From positions 5,875,001 to 5,939,000 of the forward strand of contig NC_083514.1 in assembly GCF_032362555.1 (NCBI RefSeq): DNA of 64,000 bases, in the 5' to 3' direction. Made by a program: the position numbers and the translations under genes. The notes under the pieces were generated by a model. The model ran no database searches. It saw nothing but the letters and a program-made list of their open reading frames with translations, and was not told where the DNA came from. This DNA comes from Amyelois transitella. Its lineage: Eukaryota > Arthropoda > Insecta > Lepidoptera > Pyralidae. Shown one piece after another: positions 46,138 to 57,900 of this stretch. Position 1 is the stretch's first letter, and every line of letters starts with the position of its first letter.

Positions 46138-46196
46138 TTTGCAATGCTGACGGGTACGGTAGCCGCTACGGCTACCGTACCCGTCAGCATTGCAAA
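46138..46196. repeat. Perfect 27-bp inverted repeat, 5-nt loop
   Basis: Arm begins TTTGCAATGCTGACGGGTAC, the loop is GCTAC, and the second arm is an exact complement. It is in crc intron 1 and GC-rich relative to its surroundings. Confidence 0.9.
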
Positions 46197-46739
46197 TGCT
46201 GAGTTATTACACATCAACAGAAATATGATACGGTTGTAAGGTTGTAGAATGGGTTTTTTGATATATTTTAAACAATTTATATTTTAATGTATTAGAATAG
46301 AATAGATTTATTTTCAAAATTGGATACAAGGTATCACTTATTGACGACACATCACTTAAATCTAGGTAATTATAACTACTACCGCTTCCAAAGCGCATGT
46401 GTAGAAGAAGCGGCGGAACAAAAGATATTCCCAGAAGAATAAAATTTAAATAAGTCTAGATCGTGAGAATGACAATTTACATGAAACACTAAATGTGAGA
46501 TATAAGAAGATTACTCTTACGAGATATAATAGACTAATATGTTCTAGGAATCGCATATTGCACAGAGGACCGAACAATTTAATTTCATATGCGTTCATCA
46601 ATTTGCGTTCGTTATCGTTAAACATCTGTATTATGTTTAAAAGGAAAATGTTACTGACTTATAAAATTTAATCAATACACAGCTACTGATATCTCTGTGG
46701 CAAAGTTTACGCCATAGGCATTCCCTCAGGAAATATTTC

Positions 46740-46865
46740 AGCGAAATCTTTTACAGGAGCTAAGCCAAACGGCTGAACGTGGCCTAACAGTCTTTTCAAG
46801 ACTTTCGGCTCTGTCTATCCCGCAAGGGGTATAGACGTGATTATATGTACATATATATGTATGTA
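46740..46865 (+). repeat. Family-A 3' half, crc intron 1
   Basis: AAACGGCTGAACGTGGCC to ATAGACGTGATTATATG. Confidence 0.75.
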
Positions 46866-47768
46866 AAACCACATGAGAGAGTCTGCTATGCTCCATTTCT
46901 TTTTAAAACATACAATAAATTTAAGTTTTTATGGAAACCTGGTCTCTGGTATAAAATCATATAACGTCCTAATAGAAAAATACCGAACGGATTTACTTAA
47001 AATTATTTTGTAAGTTTCAGTTATCTTCTTCGGAAGTAAGCTGACACGGGCTTCATGCATGATTTTAATTGATATTGATTAGCTCTAGTAACGTATACAT
47101 AGTTAATTTGTAATGTGGACTGACACAATTGCGCAGTTTAGTTAGGTAGTTCACATTTTAGTGTTTTATAGTAGTTTACACTGAATAGGTATAAAGGCAC
47201 GTAGAAAAGTAGCAATTGCAAGGACGAAACTATATATTAGGTAGGTACTTAGATAAAGATCCATGTAGATAGGATTTGAGGCGCGTGGAGTCCTAGCAGA
47301 AAACCTACTAAAGAGTGCCATTTTTTTTAAATAATAGGGTAGGATAGGCCGTAGCAGTCACCCGTTTTCCTCGTGGACCAACTGATATGCGCAACTAGAT
47401 GTGTTGTGTCATAAGGATATATTTTTTAAATTATTCCCATAGACACAACCACATTCATACGATATGATAAACTGAGAATTATTTAAACGTTCAACGTTTT
47501 TGTGATATTAAAACATGCTGACTAATGACCTCGTATAGACTAAAGAAGTATTTGTAGTACCTAACGTTAATGGAAAAACTACACAGTATTTCTCGATTTT
47601 TAAGTAGAGGATGATTTTCTCAGAGAAACATGTTTTCATATTTGTGTTTTATTATTTCGCTGTCGTCCTTTTCAATCCATGTTCATGCCAAATTGTAGTT
47701 TTCTAGAATCAAGAATCTCTTGACTTAATTATAAGGGAGATAGGTAAAAGGCGAAAAATATTGTATGT

Positions 47769-48028
47769 ATGCCGTGTGGTTCCCGCACCGATAAAAAAAG
47801 AAGATGACCACTCCATCTCTTTCCCATGGGTGTCGTAAAAGGCGACTAAGGGATAGGCTTACAAACTTGCGATTCTTTTTTAGGTGATGGGCTAGCAACC
47901 TGTCACAATTCGAATCTCAATTCTATCATTAAGCCAAATAGCTGAACGTGGCCATTCAGTCTTATCAAGACTATTGGCTCTGTCTACCCCGCAAGGGATA
48001 TAGACGTAACCATATGTATGTATGTAAT
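47769..48028 (+). repeat. Family-A repeat, crc intron 1
   Basis: Full-length copy from GCCGTGTGGTTCCCGCACC to the ATGTATGTATG tail. Confidence 0.88.
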
Positions 48029-48721
48029 CTAAGCTATCTTGGCGCGAACTCGCCGGTAGACCTTGAGTATTAACAACTATATTTATCGCGTTCATTGTTG
48101 TATGCCGAATTCTTCAATTAGAGGTATTTTATAACTCATTGAACTTGGAACGAAGTAAGATCATTTCACATACTTACTATACTTCTTATTATAAGGTGTT
48201 TTAAGACTGGGTGGACTTTGGCCTGGTAAAGTAAATTGGAAGCGTCCTTGTTTTACAAATTTTACAATATTTGGTTCATCAAACATTTTGTGGTTGTGTC
48301 TAACTCGCAAACATTCCATCGAGTAGGGCCTTTATTAAATTGATATCTTTTATTTTCAGAGCCAAAATGGCGCCCTCACCGGATATCACCATCCCTCGAC
48401 CACTATCATCATCACCTTTGGACACTGATCTCTACCGGCTTGTACTTTTATCTGTGGTATGTATCTTATTATGAAACTTATTATTTAATTGTTTCATTGT
48501 TTACTAATTTAAAAATACATTTTCTATATTAAGAATTAAATTTTAGTACTGCTGTAATTCGGTAAAAGTGCTGCGTAAAAATTGTTATGATTTTTAATTT
48601 TTTACATTCATAACTATTTTTTGTAATAATACGGACATTCCAAACGAATGTCTTATCTTATATATACGTGAAAGACATTATCGGGGCATTGCACCCGTCA
48701 CGAACTATTTTTGTTTTACAA

Positions 48722-48905
48722 TCATATACATATAGTCACTTTTCTTTCTTGGAGGGGTAGACAGATACTGCTAAATCCCTTCACCTTTCACTTCATTCTC
48801 ATAAAATTTTTAAGAAAATTTGACGGTTTAGGGTACTCTTGACTTTTTTTTACCAGAACGTCCCCTTTTTGGTAAGGTACGTCCGTTTTACGATGTTTCC
48901 ATTTT
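48722..48905 (-). mobile_element. RTE LINE fragment just upstream of the crc coding exon
   Basis: Degenerate match: ATAGTCAC, GGAGGGGTAGACAGA, GACGGTTTAGGGTACTC and TACCAGAACGTCC correspond in order to the LINE 3' end. It ends about 40 bp before the exon at 48944. Confidence 0.65.
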
Positions 48906-48962
48906 AACATGTTTGTTTCATAAGAGATTTTATAAAATTTCAGAACATCAACAACACCAACA

Positions 48963-51900
48963 ATGAGTGCAAGCCTATGGGACCAGTCGTTGGCTTCGGC
49001 CAGTGGCCTGCTAACTAATGAAGAATGTGCCAAGCTGCTCGATTGCGATATCTTCAACGATGACGGTTTGTTTATTTTACTCTTTGAAATCGGCTTTCGT
49101 GAGGTGTAGTTTGTGATAGATTATTATGTAGTTTCTGATACTTGGATGATGGTGATGCTCAAAAAGAGGTAAACAAATATTGGTAAAACAACAATCTGAT
49201 CCGCTCAACCAAGATTTTTTCTAAAGGAAACTCTGATAAAGACCCAGGAATCGGAATAAAATGTATGGTATACCAAATGACAAAAAAGTCCGCTGAGCTA
49301 TCGATATCATATCGGTACCCTATTAGAACATTTAGTTTATCAAACTTGAGCGCCATTAATATACATTGACGATGCGGGATATAGATAAAGCAACATTGGG
49401 TGGGCAAATGTGTAGTCAAAGCAGCAGCCAGATGTTATCGCGTGTTGAAACGGATCGTGGGTCCCTTCAGGGAGAGGACGCTATCGGGAATAACGCCAAA
49501 AGGATTTAAATCTATTTTCTTCCATGTATTTCTATCGATTTCTTATATTCAATACACCGTTTGTAGAAATATGTAGATTCCACAAAAGGTCAGGGAAAGG
49601 GATATTCCTAGTAAAAAGCAATTTATGAAATCAAGAAAACCTCATAAAAATGAATAGGAAGATCCTAGAAAGTGCATTTCTTGTCTGTTGCTTGTTGAGG
49701 TTAGGCCTTAGTTGGAGGTATACCTACCTCTAAATAATATGGCGGAGATTGTTCAGTTCATCGTGGTGTCTGTCAAAAAACAATGACGTCTTTTCCCTGT
49801 CAATGTTTTTTATTCCGTCTCCTAATGACTCATTTCCATACTCTTAGTCTAGTCTATTAAAACCAGTTCAGTTCCTACAAGCGTCGTTTCGTTTATAACA
49901 AAAGTCTGTTGACTAGCCCTGTGCCGTACCGACCCTTCTATTACCTTGGTATTTTAATATCTACAAGCCTATAAAACATCTATTTGGCTCGTCAGCCCAC
50001 CTTCAGATTCGTTTACCACGTTACAGATTAAGAGATCTATATTTCGGCAATATAGATAGAATTATAAATAATATTGACATTATAATACATACAGGATTTG
50101 CTTCCTATAGAAACCAGATTTTACCCTATATCCATGAGTCATAGGCGCACCTGGGCTCCTCACCAGGGAGGTGAGGATGTAACCGGCACTAATGTTAAAA
50201 CAATCAGACCTAAGTGACACGTAGGTCTGATTGTTTTCTCTGCAGATTTGACCCTTTAGCTTCTTTCAGGTTACATTTGCTATTTGTCTTATCATCTTCT
50301 ATTGTGTACTGACACTTTTTTGACACTGGGTTTAAAATATATAGTTTACAGCCACTGTAAAGTATATTTTTTAACCCTGAATGGAAATGAACAGTCTTTG
50401 AATTGAAGATGCGGAGATAAGAAAAGTGGAAAGCGAACGATGGAAAAGTAGACCCCTGGCCCCAAAGTATAGTGGCGGGCTGGGAACATGCCAAGATGAG
50501 AAAGAGGACATAAACGGCTGAGACAGAAGCCGCAACTAAATCACCTTTTTCTAAAAACGTCTTATTATAATATACTGTTGGTTTATTCACGTAAATAATC
50601 TGATTCGAAACTGATCTTTTTTTTTAACATTTACAATGTAAATGGTCGCCAGCTACCTGCTAAATGAGACTAACTACTTCACCAGTTAAATCGTGGTTCC
50701 TTGAATAGTTACTACAGTTGGATATTGGATACGAGGCTCAAGATATCAAGGGATCAAACACACAGTCTTTCACTATGAAAAATGCCGTGTTGTTTCCGGC
50801 ACATTCGAATCGAACCCCTCTACATGTTTCTCATGGATATCGTAAAAGGTGACGAAAGGGTAGCTTTTTATAGCGATCTGTCACTTTTTGAATGTCAATT
50901 CCATCATAAAGCCGTACTGCTGAACGTGGTCTTCCAGTATATTCCAGACTGTTGGTTCTGTTTACCCCGTAAGGGATATAGACGTGACTATATGTATGTA
51001 TATAAAAATATAATAAACTTTCACTTGGTATAATGTATATAATATCACTTAAAACAAATGTAGTGTCTAGTCATTGCTTTCCCGTAATGAAAGAGAAACT
51101 ATCTACATTTGGAATATTTTATAAATTTATTCGTAAGTACTTTATTGTTTATATTTTGTACAATCAAAATATTAATAAAATCAAAATACTTAGATTACAT
51201 CGTGGCGCTAGTGTGTCGGTATTCTTATTCAACTGATTGGATGATGGTGTTGAAGTCATTGTACCTAATGGAAAACATGATGAATGCTTTAGTTATCGAA
51301 GATGAATGTATAGTGTGTGTTTGTTACTTTTTCACGTAAAAAGTCCTCAACGGATATTCATGAAACTTTGTTAATCGTAATAAAGTTAAGATATTGGAAT
51401 ATTCAATGAGTTAAAATTTGTAGAGATTCAACGCGAACGAAGTCGCGGGCACAAGCTAATAGTTTTTTTATAAAAATCAAAATAATTAATGAAAACTTTT
51501 CGATTTTTTTTGGTTAAATTGATGACACTTGTTCAATGGTAAAATGGTTACCATCCCTTCCAGAAGTTTACAGGTAGATACCTGAATTTGTTAGGCCGAA
51601 ATAGCCTCAATTTCTTTAATGGCTATTATTTCATTCATTTGCATGCAGAAATCATCAATGTATATTTAGTACAATGATGTATGTTGTACATACATGAAAA
51701 CATCCTTCGGTCGCGCAGGGGTTGGCAGAGACTACATTTTTCCACTTATTACTTCATTGGTTTCATTCACTTTCATAACTCTCTTATTTATCTTTTAGGC
51801 GGACTTAATGCAATATGCATTACCTAACATTCTCGTTCAGTACGATCATGTGCCTTCCCCTTCCAACGTTCTCATTCACGTATAGTTAAATTATTTTTTA

Positions 51901-54900
51901 TTTTTGATTATCTTCGTAATTGCCTATGATGTTTCCACTATTTACATATGTAACATATATTCTACAAAAGTTAAAAGTTTGTACATACATATAATCACGT
52001 CTATATCCTTAGTTTGTACATGCGCGGTTATTTTTATGGGCGAGATTAAAGGTAATTTACATTTACAATGATTTGATGCTAGTTCGAATAGACTTTTGGC
52101 AAAAAAAATGATAAATATGTATGTGACTAAATGACTTAACATCAGGCCAAACCGCTGAGTCGTAAAAATTAAAATTTGGCATTACGGTTTATTGCATGCT
52201 TCAGGGGTGCACCAAGAGAGGATTTCCTGAAATTCCCGCAGTAATTAGGAAGTATTTTCATTTCACGCGAGCTTAATCTAGTAAATTCAATATAACCACT
52301 GCTATGAAATGGCGAGAATTTTATGACACCTGAAGTATGAGTGCAAATAAGAGCTGGGCTAGTAGAAAATATTTTTTTTACATCTAAAGAGATGCGTCCC
52401 GTAGTTTATATTTTAACTCGATATCTTCCTTTTGTATTTAGCGTTTACTCGTTGTTATTTATTTATTTAAACTTTATTGTACAAAATACAAATGTATAGC
52501 ACAATTATTATGTTTCTTTTTAATCTAAAACATTTTTTTATTATTAATATTTATGGTATTATTTTTATAAAAGTGATATAATTTTTCCGAGGAAAGCATG
52601 AAAATTAACATTTGAAACTCGTCACCGATAATATTTTTTTTAAAGGATAAATCATAAAATATATAAAAACTGAACTAGTAAATATCATGATTTTAATCAT
52701 AGCCCACTATTTATAGTGTCATATAAATGCCACAGGTCCTTAAAAATTATACTAAGCTACTCAACTTTGTAATTTTAGACAAAAACGTAGAAATGTATAT
52801 AGAGCAAAACCGTTAGTTTTGGAATTAATGGTTAGTGGATTTCCAGCACAGACCATTTTTCCAGGAATTTGTGTTTAGAGTCATTCTGCTATTAATGTTT
52901 ATTATAGTCACATTTTTTATGAGAATTTTTATTACTTGATGAACATGATGCTAAATTGCTCGATATGCAAATTATTAATTAATTTTTTTCTGACATATAA
53001 TTATATAAATTAAATGCGTCTTTTATTAACCTTTTGACCGATGATAATTTACGGACAATATTCCGAATGATAACTGTATTCTCTATAAAAGGGGGTATGA
53101 AAATATCTGCAGTTATCAATGAAGTTCTCGTGTCAGTAAAAGACAATTTATTAAAATTAATCTTAATTAGACACGTTCGTCTCAAGACTGTCGCCCCCCA
53201 CGAACTCACCTCATGCGACAGATAAAACGGTAGGTCAATATTGAAATAGATATGTTATCCTTCACATAATGTATATTTCCATCCAATTTAAGATAATGAT
53301 CGTTACATAAAACATTTTTTTATACTGTGGGCGCGACACTTACAGAAAATTTTCTTCAGGATATTTAATTCACATAAAAAACTGAACAAAAAGAAAAATA
53401 AACATTGATATGATTTTGGGGATGATAAAATAAGGAATGAAAATTTGTCACCAAAGCTTTTTAATATTTTAAGTAAACTAAACAAATGAACATAAAAGTT
53501 GGTATTAATGGGCCTCATTTTTTGATATTTGGCATTTAATAGTAATAATATAAAAGGCAGATTTATGTTACAGGAAGGTACTAAATTTTCAAAAATGTAA
53601 GATCTTGTAATTGGTCCAGGATTTGTAAAAAATACTGTTCTGATTATGAAGTAAAAAATAGTCATTATCTTGGTATTAGATTGCCCTATATACGAACTAA
53701 CGTACACCATACATACATTAAAAGAAAGACAATCTAAGATGAGCTTGTATGGTAGGGTCAACTGGGGATGATTATAGATAAGACATTTGTTGCCTATGTC
53801 AAGGGCGGCTGGAGTCAAAAGGATAGAAAAGGATAAAGGGTACCTTTCATCCCGGCTAAAAGTGTTGTTCACGTGGTATTCGCAATATACGAATGACGAA
53901 GTGCACAAGCGTTTCTGCCGGCAAAAGCTTGTATCGAAATTCATGCGCAAACTAATTTTCCCTTGTCCCAGGACAGGCAAAAATACCTAAAGCTGTATTT
54001 TGTGTAGTAAAAACTCTTATTTATTCACTAGTTGCCACGCCGGAACGAGGGTGTGTCATAATAATCACTCCTTTATCACGTGACAGTATGGAATAATAAT
54101 ATAATAGCGGAGATAAAACATGACGTCGGGAGCATTGCTCAAAACATATTTGTTTTCAGTTGCTAGTCTTGGATGGGCATGTTTTCTACAGTCCATTGGA
54201 TGTTTTCCTTAATTTATCTTGTATCCAATGAAAATATGTTTTGATATTTAATTTTATTATATCATATTATCGCTCATGATTTATTCCATTATTGAGGAAC
54301 ATAGGTGGTCATGAGACTTGTTTTGCACTGATTAACGCATCAGGGTTGTGCAATGTGCATCTTGATAGATGAACTAGAAACTAATTAGTACCGATCGATT
54401 TCAATCTGTTACGATGGGGTAGGTCATGTTTTATAAATGCAGATATTTTATAATAGTTTATTGCGTAAAAACATTCTACGCTGATTTACATTTAATTTCT
54501 AAAAACAAAAACGCCATGAGGTCAGCGCTAACCAACATCTCTATGTATTACCGAATCTATTCGATTAAGCTGACAAGAAACTATCAAGTAGGTAATAATA
54601 ATTAGTTTCATCTAAATCTGAAAATTTATAACACCTGTGTTTTACAGTAAATATTTTGTTTTTGGAACACCATCTATCCAGGATGATTCTGCCACTATAT
54701 GCCACTTTTTGAATGAAATTGTATCGACGTTGCGCCTTTAATCTGTTATAAAAATTGCCTATGGACATCCCTAATAACTCACGCATCTGTCCGCATGCTA
54801 AGTAGTCGCTTTGTTTATTAAAAAAAGTTGTTTAGTATCTATCCGAACATCGGTTCGGATAGATACTAAACAACTTTTTTCACAACACACAACGATCGCG

Positions 54901-57900
54901 TTATCTTAGTATTACTTAATTTTGCCGATATTGTATGTTTTATTCGTTATATTGCGGTGTCTATAATTTTCAGTATGTTTACTTATGACTTCGTTTTGCT
55001 GCCTTGCAAACATCGAGTAATCTCTTCTTAGCTGACACAGAGGAAAATTTCAAGCTCGACAAAACAATAATATTTGTGACTTGCAACTGCACATGGCGCC
55101 ATTGCGCTTAGTTACGATGATTTAAAGGCATCATGTTTTAAAATATATTAGTCGATTTAATAATTTTAATAAATAATCAAATACATATTTGCAATGGCAC
55201 TGTGGAAGAGTTTCTCGGAGAGCCTAATCTTTCTTCTATCTATCTATCTATTGAAATAAAATGAGAATCAGATCGATTTTTTGACTAAATGACGTATCGA
55301 CGCACTGCCCAAACCTGTTGGGTCCAGAGATTTGAAATTTGGTTTGTTCCAACTTGAAGGAAATTTAAAGGGATTTTTTGCATATGGCTTAATCATGCAA
55401 TTGAGATTCAAATAGTAACAATTTGCTCTAGGCCATTGACTAAAAGAAGAATCTCAAGTTTAAAAGCCTATCCCTTAGTCGCATTTTACTACATTCATGG
55501 AAAAAAGAGGGTAACAGCGTTCTCTTGTGTCCATAAAATGTATATTTAAGCAATCTTGGAACTCTAAACCTCTGCAGTAAGGTGACATATAGGTTGACTT
55601 TGGGTCTATGCTCGATAACACATGTCAGAATGTCCAAGTTATATTAGAAGTTAAAAAAACTAACTTAAATATGGTCATTGTTTTCCCCTTTGAAGTGATT
55701 TATTCCTATGATATCATGTTAAATTTACCTGGATTGTATTAATTTTACTTATTTTTTGCGTAGTATAAAGAGAGAGTGTGAGTAATCAAAGTGAATAATA
55801 TAGTTATGTAAACCTTTAAAGTTTGTCGAACACAACAATTGCCCTATTCCAATAGAAAAAAGAATAGAACTACTCCATTTCTTTCCCATGGATGTCGTAA
55901 AAGCGACTAAGGGATAGGCTTACAAACTTGGGATTCTGCTTTTGGGCGATGGGCATTCAAATAATGACAAGTTGCTACCTGTCATTATTTGAAATTCAAT
56001 TCTATTATTAAGCCAAATAGCTGAACGTGGCCTTTAGTCTTTGTTGGAACTATGTACATTGTACCCTGTAAGGAATTACAGACGTATAATATTTATGTAT
56101 GTATGTATGCGAACTCAACAAACAAACCAACTTTAAATCACTCAAAATGGCCAAATAAAAGTGCGGTAACTAATTCGAATATTATATGTGTTCTATTCTC
56201 TATAACTTGTTCAAAATTTTAAGGGTTTATTATTTATTTAATTTTACTTGCTTACTCATGTGAAATTTTATTGCCTTCCCGTCATTATTATATTTTTTTT
56301 GGTAAATAGGTACTTTAAAGTATTTTTTTTCTAAGAAAAGAAGAAGGAATTTAAGAAAAGGAAATCTTTAGATGGATGTCGTAAAAGGCGACTAAGGTAC
56401 AAGGCGATGGCCTAGCAACCTGTCGCTATTTGAATCTCAATTCTATCATTGAGCCAGGCAGCTTAATGTGGCTTATCGGTCTTTTCAGAACTGTTGGCTC
56501 TGTCTACCCCGCGGGGGATATAGACGTGATTATATGTATGTATGTAATCCTTAGATGGTTTGGTCATGTCTGGAGGATGAATGAAAGCAGGTTAACTAAG
56601 CAAATATACTAAGAAAGTGTAAATTGGACTGTTGGAGTGGGAAGGCCTAGACGAGCGTACCTTGAACGCCCTACAAATTGGAGACGTTCTAGTAAAAGGT
56701 CAGGTCAAGAGTACCCGAAACCGACGAGCTTGCATGAATAATTATGAATGTAGATGAAGCGAAAGTAGTATGCAGGAATCAGTAGTGGTCTCTGCCTACC
56801 CTCCCAGGAAAAGGGCCTTTTTGTATGTATGTAGTAAGGAATTTGTATGTATGTAAAAAGGACTACTACAAAATCCTTATAACATCAAAATCGCCTTAGC
56901 TGGAATAAGTCAACCACTTAAAAACTTGAGATTACGGCTCGCAAGCGCAATCGCTTAATGGTAAATTATAATTCGATTAAATTTTATCAAAGTAGGGATC
57001 AAATATCCAGTCTGCATAATAATAAATAAATAATTTAAAAAAGATATAAATAAAATCTAAGACTAATTATGTAATCTATGGATGAGTTGGCCCATTTTAA
57101 TAAAAACTTTACTAGTATAACTTTCAGAGAATCCATCACGCTTTCATCTTGGAAGCTGTTGTAGAGAAGAAATGTTTAGCCACTAATGATGAATGTATGA
57201 ACAGCTTGATTATGAATGAGCTTACTATCATCTTTTAATTCGAGTGAGTTTAGGGCCTGATCTGCATCGCAAATTCGTACCACCACGTAAACAAAACGAT
57301 CCAGTATAAATCGCACTAAAACTGAGTCGTACAAAACCGAACCATGACGTGAAACCGAGAACTCTTATAGCCAGGGCTGTATCTTGTTAGGCGATTAGGC
57401 GCAAGGAGCCTAGGTCCTGATAGCAAACGAGGCCTATATGTAGCAGATGGACTTATACTCGTATGTACTTGTTTTTTATTAGAGATCATGCGGTACTATT
57501 GCACCCATTTGTTGAATATTTATCGGTTCGTTTTAATACGTAATGGAATTATAATTAATATCTGGTATTAACTAGTTCCTCATTGGCTATCAAAAATAGC
57601 TTGAATTTATTGCCATGTAAAAAAAAGATTATCAAAAGTCACTTAAGTCAGAGATACCGATTTAATATTACGATTTCAATAAGATTTGGTCGTTTTTAAA
57701 AATTCGTTGTAAAGGGTGGCACTTCATTACTGTGTCAAATTACAACAAAATCCATTAAGTTGCATCGGTTGTGGGTTGATAGATAAGATTTGAATTGATT
57801 AACCTTTCCCTTTATATACTGATTATTACCAGTGTATAGTTTATTTTTTCTTCGACAGAGCTCATTATTCGATCTGTTTGGATACAAGGTAGTGGGTGAA

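Larger units (their letters stand above)
43965..49018 (+). promoter_or_regulatory. Spliced inhibitory uORF2 overlapping the main crc start
   Basis: Pieces: 43965-43969 (ATGCT before donor GTAAGT), 48360-48456 (acceptor TTTTCAG, donor GTATGT) and 48944-49018 ending in TAA. Together they encode 58 codons plus stop, the second piece starting A-GCC-AAA-ATG-GCG. The main-frame ATG at 48963 lies inside the third piece in a different frame, giving a 56-nt overlap. In the main frame the exon 2/3 junction creates TGA, so the main ORF cannot extend upstream; this strongly supports an overlapping uORF rather than a longer N-terminus. Confidence 0.6.

Noticed and set aside
48367-48456. N-terminal exon of the crc-like protein starting at ATGGCG
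   Set aside because: Joining it to the next exon in its own frame hits a stop after 24 codons; it fits as part of uORF2.
53303-53980. 225-codon minus-strand open frame
   Set aside because: No domain or family resemblance, AT-driven Phe/Leu/Ile/Lys composition, no splice context; probably chance in an intron.
54565-54786. 74-codon minus-strand frame near a hairpin
   Set aside because: No family resemblance; the hairpin is independent of it.
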